Assembly: GCA_016290145.1 (NCBI GenBank)
Contig: JAEESX010000008.1
Coordinates: forward strand, 1 to 37,624
From: Caryophanales bacterium
GTDB lineage: Bacteria; Bacillota_I; Bacilli_A; RFN20; CAG-826
Reading direction: 5' to 3'
DNA length: 37,624 nt
Shown here: positions 1 through 9,051 of the stretch, piece by piece
Numbering within the stretch: position 1 is the stretch's first letter
How the letters are laid out: each line of letters begins with the position of its first letter
Program-made: the position numbers and the translations under genes
Notes under the pieces: model-generated
Databases searched by the model: none
The model's input: only the letters and a program-made list of their open reading frames with translations
Told to the model about the DNA's origin: nothing

Positions 1-841
1 CTTTATCTACTACTTCAACGCCATGTAATAAGTTAGGCATAATTTGTTGACCTAAGTTCATCACTGCACGAGTGTATTCATTATAGAAAAATACTTTCTT
101 ATTGTACCTTTGGCACAATATCATGATTTCTTCAATACGGAAAACGTTTTGCCAGAAGCAAGAAATAAAGATACGTTTATGAGAATCTTTAAAACTCTTT
201 TCCATCAATTTAAGAGATCTATGTTTTGGTGAACAATAACCACTTCTAGTCGCGGTTTTAGATTCACTCATAAGTAATAATGTTGGTTGAGAAGCAATAT
301 CTTCTAAGGCGTGTAAGTCAAAATAATATGACTTAGTTTGGCTAGTGAAATCGACGATGAAGTCACTAGTATAAATAATCCAACCTTGGCTTGTTTGGAT
401 GGCAATACCAGAGGAGGTCGGCGTATTATGACAAGTTTGGAAAAATCTCACTTCTCTGCCAGCGACTTTTAAGATACAAGAAGGTTCCACCACAACAACA
501 TTTGGGTTGAACTTCATTCTCACAGATAAAGCTTGACCTTGCATAAGACCAAGTGTTTCTTTTGTGGCGTATACTGGCGCTGGAGCTTGGTTATAGAAGT
601 ATTTCAAACCAGACATAGATTCATCATGTCCATGTGTGATGAAATAACCTCTAATGCGGTCTTTATTATCGACGAGATACTTTGGATTTGGAATCATGTA
701 GTCGATTCCAGGAGCGGTCTTATCAGGAATACAAGTTCCGCAATCCAAAACGAAAATATCGTTATTGATTTCAACAACGTAACAATCGCGGCCGTTTTCA
801 TCAAGGCCGCCTAAAGCCATAACTTTTACTAAATCGTTCAT
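1..841 (-). CDS. RNase J2-like metallo-beta-lactamase/beta-CASP protein, 3' part cut off by the window edge
   Basis: The reverse strand reads from an ATG at 841 to the window edge as 280 codons without a stop. The translation follows the RNase J layout: a PGIDYMIPNP segment, a THGH motif, then HNTP, SDF and a beta-CASP-like region. RNase J is a 5' exo/endonuclease of RNA decay in low-GC Gram-positives. The zinc signature HxHxDH reads HGHDES here, so the Asp and last His are replaced. The His of the HNTP motif and the Asp of SDF remain. In Bacillus the partner subunit RNase J2 is likewise degenerate at this motif, so I infer a J2-type structural or weakly active subunit. The ribosome site (AAAGAAAAT) is weak. 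It lies 70 bases downstream of the DUF1667 gene without a clear terminator between them. Confidence 0.85.
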   Translation of the reverse strand, partial: MNDLVKVMALGGLDENGRDCYVVEINNDIFVLDCGTCIPDKTAPGIDYMIPNPKYLVDNKDRIRGYFITHGHDESMSGLKYFYNQAPAPVYATKETLGLMQGQALSVRMKFNPNVVVVEPSCILKVAGREVRFFQTCHNTPTSSGIAIQTSQGWIIYTSDFIVDFTSQTKSYYFDLHALEDIASQPTLLLMSESKTATRSGYCSPKHRSLKLMEKSFKDSHKRIFISCFWQNVFRIEEIMILCQRYNKKVFFYNEYTRAVMNLGQQIMPNLLHGVEVVDK

Positions 842-911
842 ATTTTCTTTCGTATTATGTCTATGTAAAAGACCTAATTAAATTATATATATAATTAAAT
901 AGTTATCAATA

Positions 912-1253
912 CTAATCGATATTTTTTGTAATCAAAATATCGACACCTAAACCTAAAATATTGCTCTTCACAACATGACCAATTCTCGTTGGTGCGGCGA
1001 CTGATAATTTGTTAATTTCTTCCATTACTTCAAAGATCTTGCCTTTTGGAATGGAACCACTAGTTTTGACGGAAACTAATAAATCTTCGCGGTTATTAAC
1101 TCTCACTGAAGAAGTAATTGTTCTCACAGGGTTAGTTAATTCGCTAATTGCGTATTGTTTTCCTCTTGGGCAGAAATTGCCGGTCACGTTCATGTTATCA
1201 TCAACGCTTAAACGGCAGCCTCTTGGACAGATGATACAAGTAAATTCTTTCAT
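912..1253 (-). CDS. DUF1667 family small cysteine-motif protein
   Basis: This 113-residue protein has a Cys cluster near the N-terminus (C6, C9 and C13 in CIICPRGC, then C28 in CPRG), the hallmark of DUF1667. Proteins of this family sit beside anaerobic glycerol-3-phosphate dehydrogenase-type oxidoreductases and probably bind a metal or Fe-S centre, though their reaction is not established. It starts one base after the TAA of the upstream FAD oxidoreductase, with a GGAGG site inside that gene's end, so translation is coupled. It is the last gene of the cls/GlpA-like operon. A 10-bp perfect hairpin covers its final codons. The family call is firm; the function is unknown. Confidence 0.88.
   Translation of the reverse strand: MKEFTCIICPRGCRLSVDDNMNVTGNFCPRGKQYAISELTNPVRTITSSVRVNNREDLLVSVKTSGSIPKGKIFEVMEEINKLSVAAPTRIGHVVKSNILGLGVDILITKNID
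916..943 (-). other. 10-bp perfect hairpin at the end of the DUF1667 gene
   Basis: TCGATATTTT (916-925) pairs perfectly with AAAATATCGA (934-943) around an 8-base loop, covering the last codons. No T-tract follows on the minus strand, so it is not a standard terminator. It may stabilise the mRNA end or be incidental in AT-rich coding DNA. Confidence 0.35.
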
Positions 1254-1254
1254 A

Positions 1255-2502
1255 TTATCTAGCCTCCAATCTCAAGGTTACTTCATCCTTGATAAGGTCT
1301 AATTTATCTTTAGATAATTTCACCATTACCATCTCGGATGGGATGAGCACTGGTTTCATAATTTTGGCGACTTGTTGGCCGTTACTTTCAATGATTAACC
1401 AGACGTCTTTTACCGGTGTTCTGACACGGAATTTGAATGTCACGTCTTCTTGGTTATCACGATTGATTTCTTGTGGCACAACGTAGGAAATGCCATCTTT
1501 TGGTGTAACTAAGATTTTGTTGCCTCTTTGTAGTTCACCTTTTAAGTACATCGCGGCACCATGACCTGCTAATCTACCTTCATCAGTGACAAAGTCAACA
1601 ACGTCATGGACGTGTAGGCAGTTACCACATGAGAAGATACCTGGAATCATGGTTTCCATATGTTCATTAACTTTCGCACCTTTTGTGCTACTGGCTGGGC
1701 AATCTATATTATCTAATAAGGATATATAAGGAATTAAACCAACAGAAAGAATTAAAGTATCACATTCGATTTCCATTTCGGTTCCTGGAATGAACTGCAT
1801 TTTTTCATCAACCGCGGATAAAACGACTTTCTCTAATCTATCCTTGCCGATGACTTTGCTGACACTTCTACTTAAGTAGAGTGGAATATTATAGTCATTT
1901 AAACATTGAGCAATATTTCTGTTTAAACCATTGCTGTATGGCATGATTTCACTGACACAGATGACTTTTGCGCCTTCAAGTGTAAGACGTCTTGCCATAA
2001 TTAAACCGATATCACCACTACCTAAGATAACTATGCGTTTGCCGCATAGATAACCGTGGATATTTAAATACTTTTGTGCGGTTCCTGCGGTGATGATGCC
2101 TGCGCATCTATCGCCAGGAATTTGAATGGCGCCAGCGCCTCTTTCGTAGCAGCCTGTGGCCATGACGATTGCCTTAGCTTGAACGATCTCAACACCCTTA
2201 TCTTTGTTACTAATAGTAACAATCTTATCCTTAGTCATATCAATGACCATGGAGTTTGTCATATAAGGAATCTTTAATTCTTCAACTTGAGCAACGAAAC
2301 GAGAAAGATATTCTGGTCCGGTTAATTCTTCTTTAAATTCCGTAAGACCAAAACCGTTATGAATGCATTGGTTTAAAATACCACCGAGATTTTCATCTCT
2401 TTCGACGATTAAGATATCATCAATGCCTTCTTTTTTCGCTTGGATTGCGGCCGCCATACCGGCACTGCCGCCACCGATAATTAATAAATCAATCGTACGC
2501 AT
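1255..2502 (-). CDS. NAD(P)/FAD-dependent oxidoreductase of the GlpA-type operon
   Basis: This is a 415-residue pyridine-nucleotide-disulfide-type flavoprotein. The FAD dinucleotide fold is at the N-terminus (GGGSAGMAAA, about residues 9-18). A second Rossmann motif for NAD(P) follows in mid-protein (GSGDIGLIMARR), and the C-terminal FAD site carries a CGNCLHVHD segment. In many anaerobic Firmicutes and Thermotogae this protein, a GlpA-like dehydrogenase and DUF1667 form a three-gene set thought to pass electrons from glycerol-3-phosphate or a similar hydroxy-acid. All three are adjacent here. It starts one base after the upstream stop, with GGAGG inside the preceding gene. The exact electron acceptor cannot be read from sequence. 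Confidence 0.9.
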   Translation of the reverse strand: MRTIDLLIIGGGSAGMAAAIQAKKEGIDDILIVERDENLGGILNQCIHNGFGLTEFKEELTGPEYLSRFVAQVEELKIPYMTNSMVIDMTKDKIVTISNKDKGVEIVQAKAIVMATGCYERGAGAIQIPGDRCAGIITAGTAQKYLNIHGYLCGKRIVILGSGDIGLIMARRLTLEGAKVICVSEIMPYSNGLNRNIAQCLNDYNIPLYLSRSVSKVIGKDRLEKVVLSAVDEKMQFIPGTEMEIECDTLILSVGLIPYISLLDNIDCPASSTKGAKVNEHMETMIPGIFSCGNCLHVHDVVDFVTDEGRLAGHGAAMYLKGELQRGNKILVTPKDGISYVVPQEINRDNQEDVTFKFRVRTPVKDVWLIIESNGQQVAKIMKPVLIPSEMVMVKLSKDKLDLIKDEVTLRLEAR

Positions 2503-2503
2503 A

Positions 2504-3946
2504 TTATCTTCCTCCTTTAATCTTTTCTAAAAGGATTGGAGAGAATTCTCCATCATAGGATATCTCCATAGGAGATACTCCATAATATCTCGCTAAGATA
2601 AGAACTACTCTTGGTTGGCAGAAACCACCTTGGCACTTACCAAAACCTGCTCTTGTTCTTCTCTTAAGAGCTTTGACAGAATGTGGAGGAACACTACGAG
2701 ATAAAACGTCTAAAATTTCACCAAGAGTAACCTTTTCACAGTTACAGATGATTTGAGAATAGTTTTCGTGTTCATTCACAAACTTATAATCTTGTTCCAC
2801 CATCGCGTTATATAAACGGTGATATTTTCTAACGCATGGATTGTAATCTTTCTTTTCTTTGAGTTCGATTAATGGTCTCACTAATCTCTCAACGACATAT
2901 TCACCAATGGCAGGAGAGGAGACGAATCCTGGAGATTCAATACCACCAACATTGATGAAGTTTTTATCGCTCTTTGCGTATTCGATGACAAAGTCATGTC
3001 TTGTACAAGTTGGTCTTGTGCCCGCAAATACTCTAATCACTTGATTAAATGGAATGCTTGGGACCATTTCTGTGGCTTGCGCTCTAATATTGCGTAAGGT
3101 TGGTGGATCAGTTGTGACATCATTTGGATCATCATCGAGTTCACTACTTGGACCGACTAAATAGTTACCACTTGTGGTCATGGTCACTAAGATACCTTTA
3201 CCTTTTTCACTTGGTAATGGGAAAATTGTGTGATTCACTAAACCGGCTTTATAGTGGTCTAATACAAAGTATTCACCTTTTCTTGGTGTGATTTTCCAAT
3301 CGATTGCCTCCACCATGGAAGCGATTCTATCTGCGAATGCACCAGCGGCGTTAATAACAACCTTAGAAAGGAATTCACCCTTTTGCGTTACTACTTTGTA
3401 GTAGTCTCCTTCTTTAGTGATGGATTTAACTTCTTGATTTAAGAATAATTCCACACCATTATCGACGGCGTTTTCAACTGCATGGACCACAAAGTTAAAG
3501 ACATCGACAATACCTGCGGTTGGGGCAAATAAGGCACCTTTAACGCAAGGATTGATATTTGGTTCCATCTTCTTCACTTCTTCTGCAGAAAGGATTTCTA
3601 CTGGAACGTTATTTTGCTTGCTTCTTTCCGCGAGTTCTTTTAGAACTGGGATTTGTTCATCATATAAAGCAACAGTTAAAGAACCGACTCTTTCAAAATG
3701 AACATCGAGTTCTTCACAAATCTTGTCAAACATCGCATTACCCGCAACATTGAACTTCGCTTTGTTTGTTCCTGGCACTGGGTCATATCCACTGTGGACA
3801 ATTGCACTATTCGCGTTACTGGTGAGATTACCAACATCGTTTTCTTTATCTAATAATGCGACTTTGACATCGTACTTAGATAAGTTTCTGGCAATCATCG
3901 CGCCTGTAACACCCGCACCAATGATTAAGACATCAAATTTTTCCAT
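2504..3946 (-). CDS. GlpA-like FAD-dependent dehydrogenase with C-terminal BFD-type [2Fe-2S] domain
   Basis: The protein has 480 residues from the ATG at 3946, chosen because AGAGGTGAT lies at the right distance; an in-frame upstream Met would put untypical residues before the FAD fold. The N-terminus carries the flavin-binding GAGVTGAMIA motif of the DAO family (glycerol-3-phosphate dehydrogenase, L-2-hydroxyglutarate oxidase). The C-terminus carries a bacterioferritin-ferredoxin-like Cys cluster, CNC then CQGGFC, expected to hold a [2Fe-2S] cluster. This matches anaerobic GlpA architecture. Substrate is most likely sn-glycerol-3-phosphate, but no glycerol kinase or transporter is in view, so a related 2-hydroxyacid cannot be excluded. 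It follows cardiolipin synthase by 11 bases. Confidence 0.88.
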   Translation of the reverse strand: MEKFDVLIIGAGVTGAMIARNLSKYDVKVALLDKENDVGNLTSNANSAIVHSGYDPVPGTNKAKFNVAGNAMFDKICEELDVHFERVGSLTVALYDEQIPVLKELAERSKQNNVPVEILSAEEVKKMEPNINPCVKGALFAPTAGIVDVFNFVVHAVENAVDNGVELFLNQEVKSITKEGDYYKVVTQKGEFLSKVVINAAGAFADRIASMVEAIDWKITPRKGEYFVLDHYKAGLVNHTIFPLPSEKGKGILVTMTTSGNYLVGPSSELDDDPNDVTTDPPTLRNIRAQATEMVPSIPFNQVIRVFAGTRPTCTRHDFVIEYAKSDKNFINVGGIESPGFVSSPAIGEYVVERLVRPLIELKEKKDYNPCVRKYHRLYNAMVEQDYKFVNEHENYSQIICNCEKVTLGEILDVLSRSVPPHSVKALKRRTRAGFGKCQGGFCQPRVVLILARYYGVSPMEISYDGEFSPILLEKIKGGR

Positions 3947-3957
3947 ATTTATCACCT

Positions 3958-5556
3958 CTATAATAATGGAGTAATGAGTTTCACTAAGGAGCAGAACCAT
4001 CTAGTTCCTAACTTTAACTTATAGTTACTTGGAACTTTCTTACTTTGAGCGATCATTTCGTCAAAATCTTTACGAATATCTCTCATGCAGTGGTTCTTAT
4101 ATAAAAGCGTGCCACACTCAAAGTGATGGACTAAGCTTCTAAAGTCAAAATTAATCGTACCAACAAATGCTAATTCATCATCCGCCAAAACGGTCTTCAT
4201 ATGGTTAAAACCTGGAGTGTAAATATAAATATTTATTCCAGACTTCATTAACCAAGTAAAGTATGACTTAGCAACTGCGTAAACGGATTTCTTATCAGGA
4301 ACTCCTGGAAGGATGAGATTTACTTCCACTCCTCTTAATGCCGCGTTTCTCATCGCATCGAGTAATGAGTATGTTGGGACTAAGTATGGAGTAGAGATAT
4401 AAATCTTTCTCTTCGCATAGTTAAGAATGTTGATGTAGTTTTGTTCACCAATAAGTGCGTCATCGATACCACCAGGACCATCGCCAAATGGCATCACAAA
4501 TCCCTCATCATCATACTTTGTATAATGATAACCAAGATATTTATTGTAATCGCTCACACTTTGAGCGCATAAATCATAGTTTTGTAAGAAGGTCGCAATA
4601 AGGTTATTCATCGCACTACCTTCAATCTTCACCATTGTGTCTTTCCAATAGCCGAATCTCTTGATGATATTCCCATATTCATCTGCAAGGTTCATACCAC
4701 CGGTGAACGCCATTTGATGATCGATGATGACAATCTTTCTATGGTCACGGTTGTTATAAACACCAGAAAGGATTGGTCTAAATGGATGGAACTTATAACA
4801 CTTAATACCATATTTAGCTAATTTTCTTGGTGTTCTCGCACTGATTGTGCCACTACAACCCATATCATCATAGATGATTCTTACATCCACACCTTCTTGG
4901 GCTTTTTGGATTAAGATTTCTTTTGTCTCATTCCACAACTTACCGTCCGTGATGATGAAGAATTCAATAAAGATAAATTCTTTGGCCTTTTTTAGACCTT
5001 CCATCATATCAGGGAAGAATTCCTCGCCTGTTTTATAGTAAGTCACTCTATTGTGCTTGTGGATGCCTAATTCAGTGGTATTAGATATATATCTAAATGT
5101 ACCGATGGCTCTACCTAACTCATCTTCATATTCTTCTTCTTTTAATTTGCTTAATTTGAAGTGAGCGTTATAAGCGTTTCTTGTCGCATCCACGACTATC
5201 TTGTCGCTCTTCTTAAGTCCATGGTTGCCGAATATTAGGAACAAGATGGAGAAGAAGACAGGAAGTAATAACATACCGACAATCCAAGGAATCTTAAATT
5301 CTGGATCTTCGTGTCGGTTAATAATCTTAAAGAAAATGATTAAAGCGATGATAAAGGCAATAAGTCTAATGCCCATATAAACGCCTGTGGCAATCCACTG
5401 TGCGGTAGCATTACCATCCACGGAAAGGGCACTAAAAGTGAGTTCTAGTACAGTCTCAAAGAAGAACTCGAAAAAGATAATGAGTGCGAGTTCAATAAGT
5501 AGGAAGATGATGATAAAGAAATATCCGCTGAATAAATTTCTAAAAAACTTCTTCAT
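3958..5556 (-). CDS. cls: Cardiolipin synthase (phospholipase D superfamily)
   Basis: This 532-residue membrane enzyme condenses two phosphatidylglycerols into cardiolipin and glycerol. Start 5556 is preferred over the longer frame at 5583 because AAAGGAC stands before it and the protein then opens with the positively charged MKKFFRNLF. Hydrophobic segments follow within the first 130 residues. Both HKD motifs are present: HRKIVIID in the middle and HMKTVLAD near the C-terminus, each followed by the usual G and N residues. It appears to be the first gene of the operon with the GlpA-like, NAD(P)/FAD and DUF1667 genes, starting after the pnp terminator. Membrane lipid work and glycerol-phosphate redox would then be co-expressed. 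Confidence 0.93.
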   Translation of the reverse strand: MKKFFRNLFSGYFFIIIFLLIELALIIFFEFFFETVLELTFSALSVDGNATAQWIATGVYMGIRLIAFIIALIIFFKIINRHEDPEFKIPWIVGMLLLPVFFSILFLIFGNHGLKKSDKIVVDATRNAYNAHFKLSKLKEEEYEDELGRAIGTFRYISNTTELGIHKHNRVTYYKTGEEFFPDMMEGLKKAKEFIFIEFFIITDGKLWNETKEILIQKAQEGVDVRIIYDDMGCSGTISARTPRKLAKYGIKCYKFHPFRPILSGVYNNRDHRKIVIIDHQMAFTGGMNLADEYGNIIKRFGYWKDTMVKIEGSAMNNLIATFLQNYDLCAQSVSDYNKYLGYHYTKYDDEGFVMPFGDGPGGIDDALIGEQNYINILNYAKRKIYISTPYLVPTYSLLDAMRNAALRGVEVNLILPGVPDKKSVYAVAKSYFTWLMKSGINIYIYTPGFNHMKTVLADDELAFVGTINFDFRSLVHHFECGTLLYKNHCMRDIRKDFDEMIAQSKKVPSNYKLKLGTRWFCSLVKLITPLL

Positions 5557-5621
5557 AATAAGTCCTTTACTATCATAACACATTTAATTGTGTTGGGGGT
5601 CTAAAAGTAAATTTATACGCA

Positions 5622-5650
5622 TAAAAAAGCCCAATCACATGGACTGGGCT
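5622..5650 (-). terminator. Rho-independent terminator of pnp
   Basis: On the minus strand AGCCCA (5650-5645) pairs with TGGGCT (5633-5628) and is followed directly by TTTTTT, just after the pnp stop. Confidence 0.88.
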
Positions 5651-5661
5651 AATTTAGTTAA

Positions 5662-7863
5662 TTATTTTTTGAACTTTCTTGGACCTTTGTGGGAATTATC
5701 TGGACGGGAGAGATGTTCAGTTCTCGCTGGTCTTTCTTCGTAATTCTCTGGTTTTGGTTCAAATTCTTTATGGGAGACTTTAACTTTGCCTTTTTCATCG
5801 ATTTCGATGACTCTGACTTTTAAGATGTCACCCACTTTGACTACGTCAGAAGCTCTATTGATGAAGCCCCAACCTAATCTAGAAACGTGGCATAAACCTT
5901 CGACGTTACCGAATAATTTCACGAAGGCACCGTATTCTTCAACACGTGTGACTTCACCTTCGAAGTCTTCACCAACTTTGGCTTCTCTCACGATATCTTG
6001 AATCATTTGTTTAGCCTTGTTGATGGTTTCTCTATCCATATGATAGATGGTGACTTGACCGTTATCTTCGATATCGATCTTCACGTTATCGCACTTAGCA
6101 ATAATGTCATTGATGACTTTACCACCTGTACCGATAACTTCTCTGATTTTATCAACATCGATCATGAAGGTATCCATCTTAGGAGCGTATTTACCGACAT
6201 CTGGTCTTGGTTCGGAGATGGCTTTAGCCATAACAGCACGAATCTTCGCTCTAGCATCATTAGCTTGTGCTAAAGCTTCTTTTAAGACGTCTCTTGTAAC
6301 ACCCTTAATTTTGATATCCATTTGTAAGGCGGTAATACCTTTTTCGGTACCAGCGACTTTGAAGTCCATGTCACCGAAGTGATCTTCTAAACCTTGAATA
6401 TCGGTAAGAATTGTATATGGATGTTTTCCATCTAATGGACCAGAAGTGATTAAGCCCATAGCAATACCACTAACCATGGCTTTGATTGGGACACCTGCGG
6501 CCATTAAAGACATACAGGAAGCACAGATACTAGCTTGTGAGCTAGAACCATTACTTTCGCAGACTTCTGCGACAGTTCTAATTGTGTATGGGAATTCTTC
6601 TTCAGAAGGAATGACATAACTTAAGGCTCTTTCACCTAAAGCACCATGTCCGATTTCTCTTCTACCTGGGGAACCCATTCTACCAACTTCACCAACAGAG
6701 TATGGTGGGAAGTTATAATGATGCATCCAGTGTTTGGTTTCTTCTGGAGTTAAGTTATCGATGATTTGTTCATCACTCTTAGCACCTAATGTGGTGATAG
6801 AGATAACTTGTGTTTGTCCACGAGTGAACATTGCACTACCATGGACTCTTGGTAATAAGTCGACTTGTGCATCTAATGGACGGATTTCATCAACTTTACG
6901 ACCATCAGGTCTAATCTTTTCTTCAGTGATTAATCTTCTAACTTCGTTAGCGACTAATAATTCTAAAGTTTCGTTGACCATGTGCATAACTTTTTGATGT
7001 GTTTTTTCATCAGGATAGCTACGTGTATCATAGTCATCTAAGATTTCATCTTCGATTGCGTCGATTGCGTCTTGTCTTTCGAGTTTATCAAAGATAGAGA
7101 TTGCTTTCTTTAATCTTTCGTTTGCTCTTTCAGTGACATCTTTTTCCACTTCAGGATCGCACTTATAAAGTTCAATTTCTCTTTTTGGTTTGCCGATTTC
7201 TTTAATGATTTCTTCTTGCCATGCACATAATTTCTTAATGGCTTCGTGACCAAACATTAAAGCATCTAACATTTCTTCTTCGCTTAATTGATCCGCGCCG
7301 GCTTCAACCATGTTAATGGCATCTTTTGTACCAGCGACTGATAAATTAAGGTCACTCTTTTCTTTTTCTTCCACTGTTGGGTTGATGATGAATTTGCCAT
7401 CAACTCTACCGACTTGGACACCAGCGATTGGGCCATCAAATGGAATGTCGGAAATACCTAATGCTAAGGAAGAACCAAGCATTGCGGTCATTTCTGGTGT
7501 GCAATCTTGGTCAACAGACATAACTGTGTTAACGATTTGCACTTCGTTTCTGAAACCTTCAGAGAACATTGGTCTAATTGGACGGTCAATGAGTCTGGCG
7601 GTTAATGTGGCATGTTCACCAGCACGACCTTCTCTTCTTAAGAAGGATCCTGGGATTTTGCCGACTGCGTATTGCTTTTCTTCATAACCAACTGTTAGCG
7701 GGAAGAAATCGCCTTCTTTAGGCTCATCAGAACAACACGCTGTGGAAAGAACAACTGTTTCGTTTAATCTAACGAGCACGGCGCCATCTGCTTGCTTAGC
7801 AATTTCACCGGCTTCAACAACGAATTTCTTTCCTTCGAATTCTAATTCGAATACTCTTTTCAT
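5662..7863 (-). CDS. pnp: Polyribonucleotide nucleotidyltransferase (PNPase)
   Basis: This 733-residue enzyme degrades RNA 3' to 5' by phosphorolysis and acts in the RNA degradosome. It has two RNase PH-like halves, then a KH domain with GTGGKVIND at about residues 570-580, then an S1 domain ([18 protein letters not shown]) and a short basic tail ending KGPRKFKK. The length is normal for the family. Start 7863 has AAAGAGGTAAAAG upstream. It follows rpsO, the classic rpsO-pnp order, with a hairpin terminator in between that probably lowers read-through. Its own terminator follows the stop. Confidence 0.98.
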   Translation of the reverse strand: MKRVFELEFEGKKFVVEAGEIAKQADGAVLVRLNETVVLSTACCSDEPKEGDFFPLTVGYEEKQYAVGKIPGSFLRREGRAGEHATLTARLIDRPIRPMFSEGFRNEVQIVNTVMSVDQDCTPEMTAMLGSSLALGISDIPFDGPIAGVQVGRVDGKFIINPTVEEKEKSDLNLSVAGTKDAINMVEAGADQLSEEEMLDALMFGHEAIKKLCAWQEEIIKEIGKPKREIELYKCDPEVEKDVTERANERLKKAISIFDKLERQDAIDAIEDEILDDYDTRSYPDEKTHQKVMHMVNETLELLVANEVRRLITEEKIRPDGRKVDEIRPLDAQVDLLPRVHGSAMFTRGQTQVISITTLGAKSDEQIIDNLTPEETKHWMHHYNFPPYSVGEVGRMGSPGRREIGHGALGERALSYVIPSEEEFPYTIRTVAEVCESNGSSSQASICASCMSLMAAGVPIKAMVSGIAMGLITSGPLDGKHPYTILTDIQGLEDHFGDMDFKVAGTEKGITALQMDIKIKGVTRDVLKEALAQANDARAKIRAVMAKAISEPRPDVGKYAPKMDTFMIDVDKIREVIGTGGKVINDIIAKCDNVKIDIEDNGQVTIYHMDRETINKAKQMIQDIVREAKVGEDFEGEVTRVEEYGAFVKLFGNVEGLCHVSRLGWGFINRASDVVKVGDILKVRVIEIDEKGKVKVSHKEFEPKPENYEERPARTEHLSRPDNSHKGPRKFKK

Positions 7864-7936
7864 TCTTTTACCTCTTTTTCAAAATATATACGGCATTATT
7901 ATATACTACATAAAACTCATTTCAAGAGTTTTATAA

Positions 7937-7960
7937 ATAAAAAATCACCAAGCGGTGATT
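7937..7960 (-). terminator. Terminator/attenuator between rpsO and pnp
   Basis: ATCACC (minus 7959-7954) pairs with GGTGAT (7949-7944) around a 4-base loop and is followed by a T-run. It lies after the rpsO stop and before pnp. Confidence 0.85.
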
Positions 7961-7981
7961 CTTTCATTCTGTTAACTGAGA

Positions 7982-8251
7982 TTATTTACGTAATCCGAGT
8001 TCGACGATGAGCTTTAAGTATGCTTCACGATCGGTTCTGATGAGGTAGTCTAATAAACTACGTCTTTGACCGACTAAGACAGATAATGCACGTTTGCTAG
8101 AAGCGTCATTGTGGTTTGCCTTCATGTGAGCGGTTAAAGCATTGATTTGTTCGGTTAATAATGCGACTTGGACTTGGACTGAACCTGTGTCTTTTTCGTT
8201 TTTACCAAACTTTTTGACGAGTTCTGCTTTTCTTTCTTTTGATAAAGCCAT
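7982..8251 (-). CDS. rpsO: 30S ribosomal protein S15
   Basis: This 89-residue protein has the full S15 pattern, including GSVQVQVALLTEQI, the conserved H-x-D segment HNDASSKRAL and the ending LRKLIVELGLRK-like YLKLIVELGLRK. S15 binds the 16S rRNA three-way junction and starts assembly of the 30S platform. The ribosome site GAAGGAGGAAAC is strong. A well-formed promoter and a roughly 75-base leader lie upstream; in Bacilli and other groups such leaders can bind S15 for feedback control. Confidence 0.98.
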   Translation of the reverse strand: MALSKERKAELVKKFGKNEKDTGSVQVQVALLTEQINALTAHMKANHNDASSKRALSVLVGQRRSLLDYLIRTDREAYLKLIVELGLRK

Positions 8252-8335
8252 AACTTGTTTCCTCCTTCTTTAATTCTTAACTAACTCCCAGGAAATCGTT
8301 GAGGATTCGAATATCCCGAGGGAAAGTCGCCGGTT
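8252..8335 (-). promoter_or_regulatory. rpsO 5' leader, possible S15-binding autoregulatory leader
   Basis: The leader between the promoter and rpsO contains a small TCCC/GGGA hairpin around 8311-8320. A CCC...GGGAGTT pairing possibility runs across to about 8285, ending near the ribosome site. S15 leaders of Firmicutes often form a three-way junction mimicking 16S rRNA. I see folding potential but cannot confirm that this leader matches a known class. Confidence 0.35.
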
Positions 8336-8367
8336 ATTATAATAAAGGTAAAACCTTATTATTGCAA
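8336..8367 (-). promoter_or_regulatory. rpsO promoter with inverted repeat in the spacer
   Basis: The minus strand has TTGCAA (8367-8362), a 17-base spacer and TATTAT (8344-8339); an overlapping TATAAT lies three bases on. The spacer is part of an inverted repeat: ATAATAAAGGT (8339-8349) against ACCTTATTAT (8353-8362) with one bulged A. That could be an operator, or a hairpin ending the upstream truB operon transcript. Confidence 0.65.
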
Positions 8368-8376
8368 AGAATTTTG

Positions 8377-9051
8377 TTAAAACATTTCGATTTCACACTT
8401 TTTCTGCTTCTTTAGATAGTCTTCTAGAAGAGGTGATAACTCGAAATTTAAGGCTTCATGTGGACATGAAATAACACACTTCAAACACCTAATACATTGT
8501 TTGTCCACGACACCATTATTGATGTGGCTACAAACCTTGCCACATTCACCACAATTGATACATTTATCGTTCTTATAAATCTTCACGCTTAAGCGGTGTC
8601 TGGTATTAGGCAAAACCTTCGCAAATGGGTTGCGTTTTTGACGAACAAAAATAGCTTCCGTATCTCTATTAACCATAGAGACAATATCATCTAACTTTTC
8701 AAACTCATTAAATGATATATCATTTAAGAGATATGTATGCTTACATGGAATATAGGATCCGCCGACAACTGTTCCTTGAAGGATTTTTTGTGTCTCATTG
8801 AGCACATCACCATGACTCATTTTTCCATATGTTAAGACCACTACGGCCTTATGAAATTTAAGTGATTTTAATACTGGTTCTATAGTTGTGGGAACGCTTT
8901 GATAATGTATTGGAAACACGAGAAAAATATCATCAAAATTCTTCTCTTTTAGTGTCATTAATTCGCATAGTTCATATCCGCTTTTTTCAGCTATGTATTT
9001 AGCGACTTTTAATGACTCACCAGTGTTAGACCAATATATAACTGCGTTCAT
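8377..9051 (-). CDS. EFR1-type flavodoxin/ferredoxin fusion
   Basis: From the ATG at 9051 the protein has 224 residues. The start overlaps the upstream stop as ATGA; an in-frame longer reading to 9081 would overlap the upstream gene further. The N-terminal half is flavodoxin-like, with the FMN phosphate loop YWSNTGES. The C-terminal half carries two [4Fe-4S] motifs, CINCGECGKVC and CIRCLKCVISC. Such EFR1-family proteins are soluble low-potential electron carriers. Tight coupling to the PP-loop gene and ribF implies it feeds electrons to the PP-loop enzyme's pathway, and ribF supplies FMN. No terminator follows before the rpsO promoter. Confidence 0.88.
   Translation of the reverse strand: MNAVIYWSNTGESLKVAKYIAEKSGYELCELMTLKEKNFDDIFLVFPIHYQSVPTTIEPVLKSLKFHKAVVVLTYGKMSHGDVLNETQKILQGTVVGGSYIPCKHTYLLNDISFNEFEKLDDIVSMVNRDTEAIFVRQKRNPFAKVLPNTRHRLSVKIYKNDKCINCGECGKVCSHINNGVVDKQCIRCLKCVISCPHEALNFELSPLLEDYLKKQKKCEIEMF

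Noticed and set aside
533-814. Plus-strand open frame of 93 codons opposite the RNase J-like gene
   Set aside because: Shadow of the conserved minus-strand protein, with no ribosome site or recognisable motif.
878-902. AT-only palindrome (ATTATATATATAAT) between the DUF1667 and RNase J-like genes
   Set aside because: Pure AT alternation is expected in this base composition, and no terminator or operator features adjoin it.
3947-4000. Longer N-terminus of the GlpA-like protein
   Set aside because: The extra 18 residues precede a strong ribosome site and ATG at 3946 and do not fit the FAD-fold start of the family.
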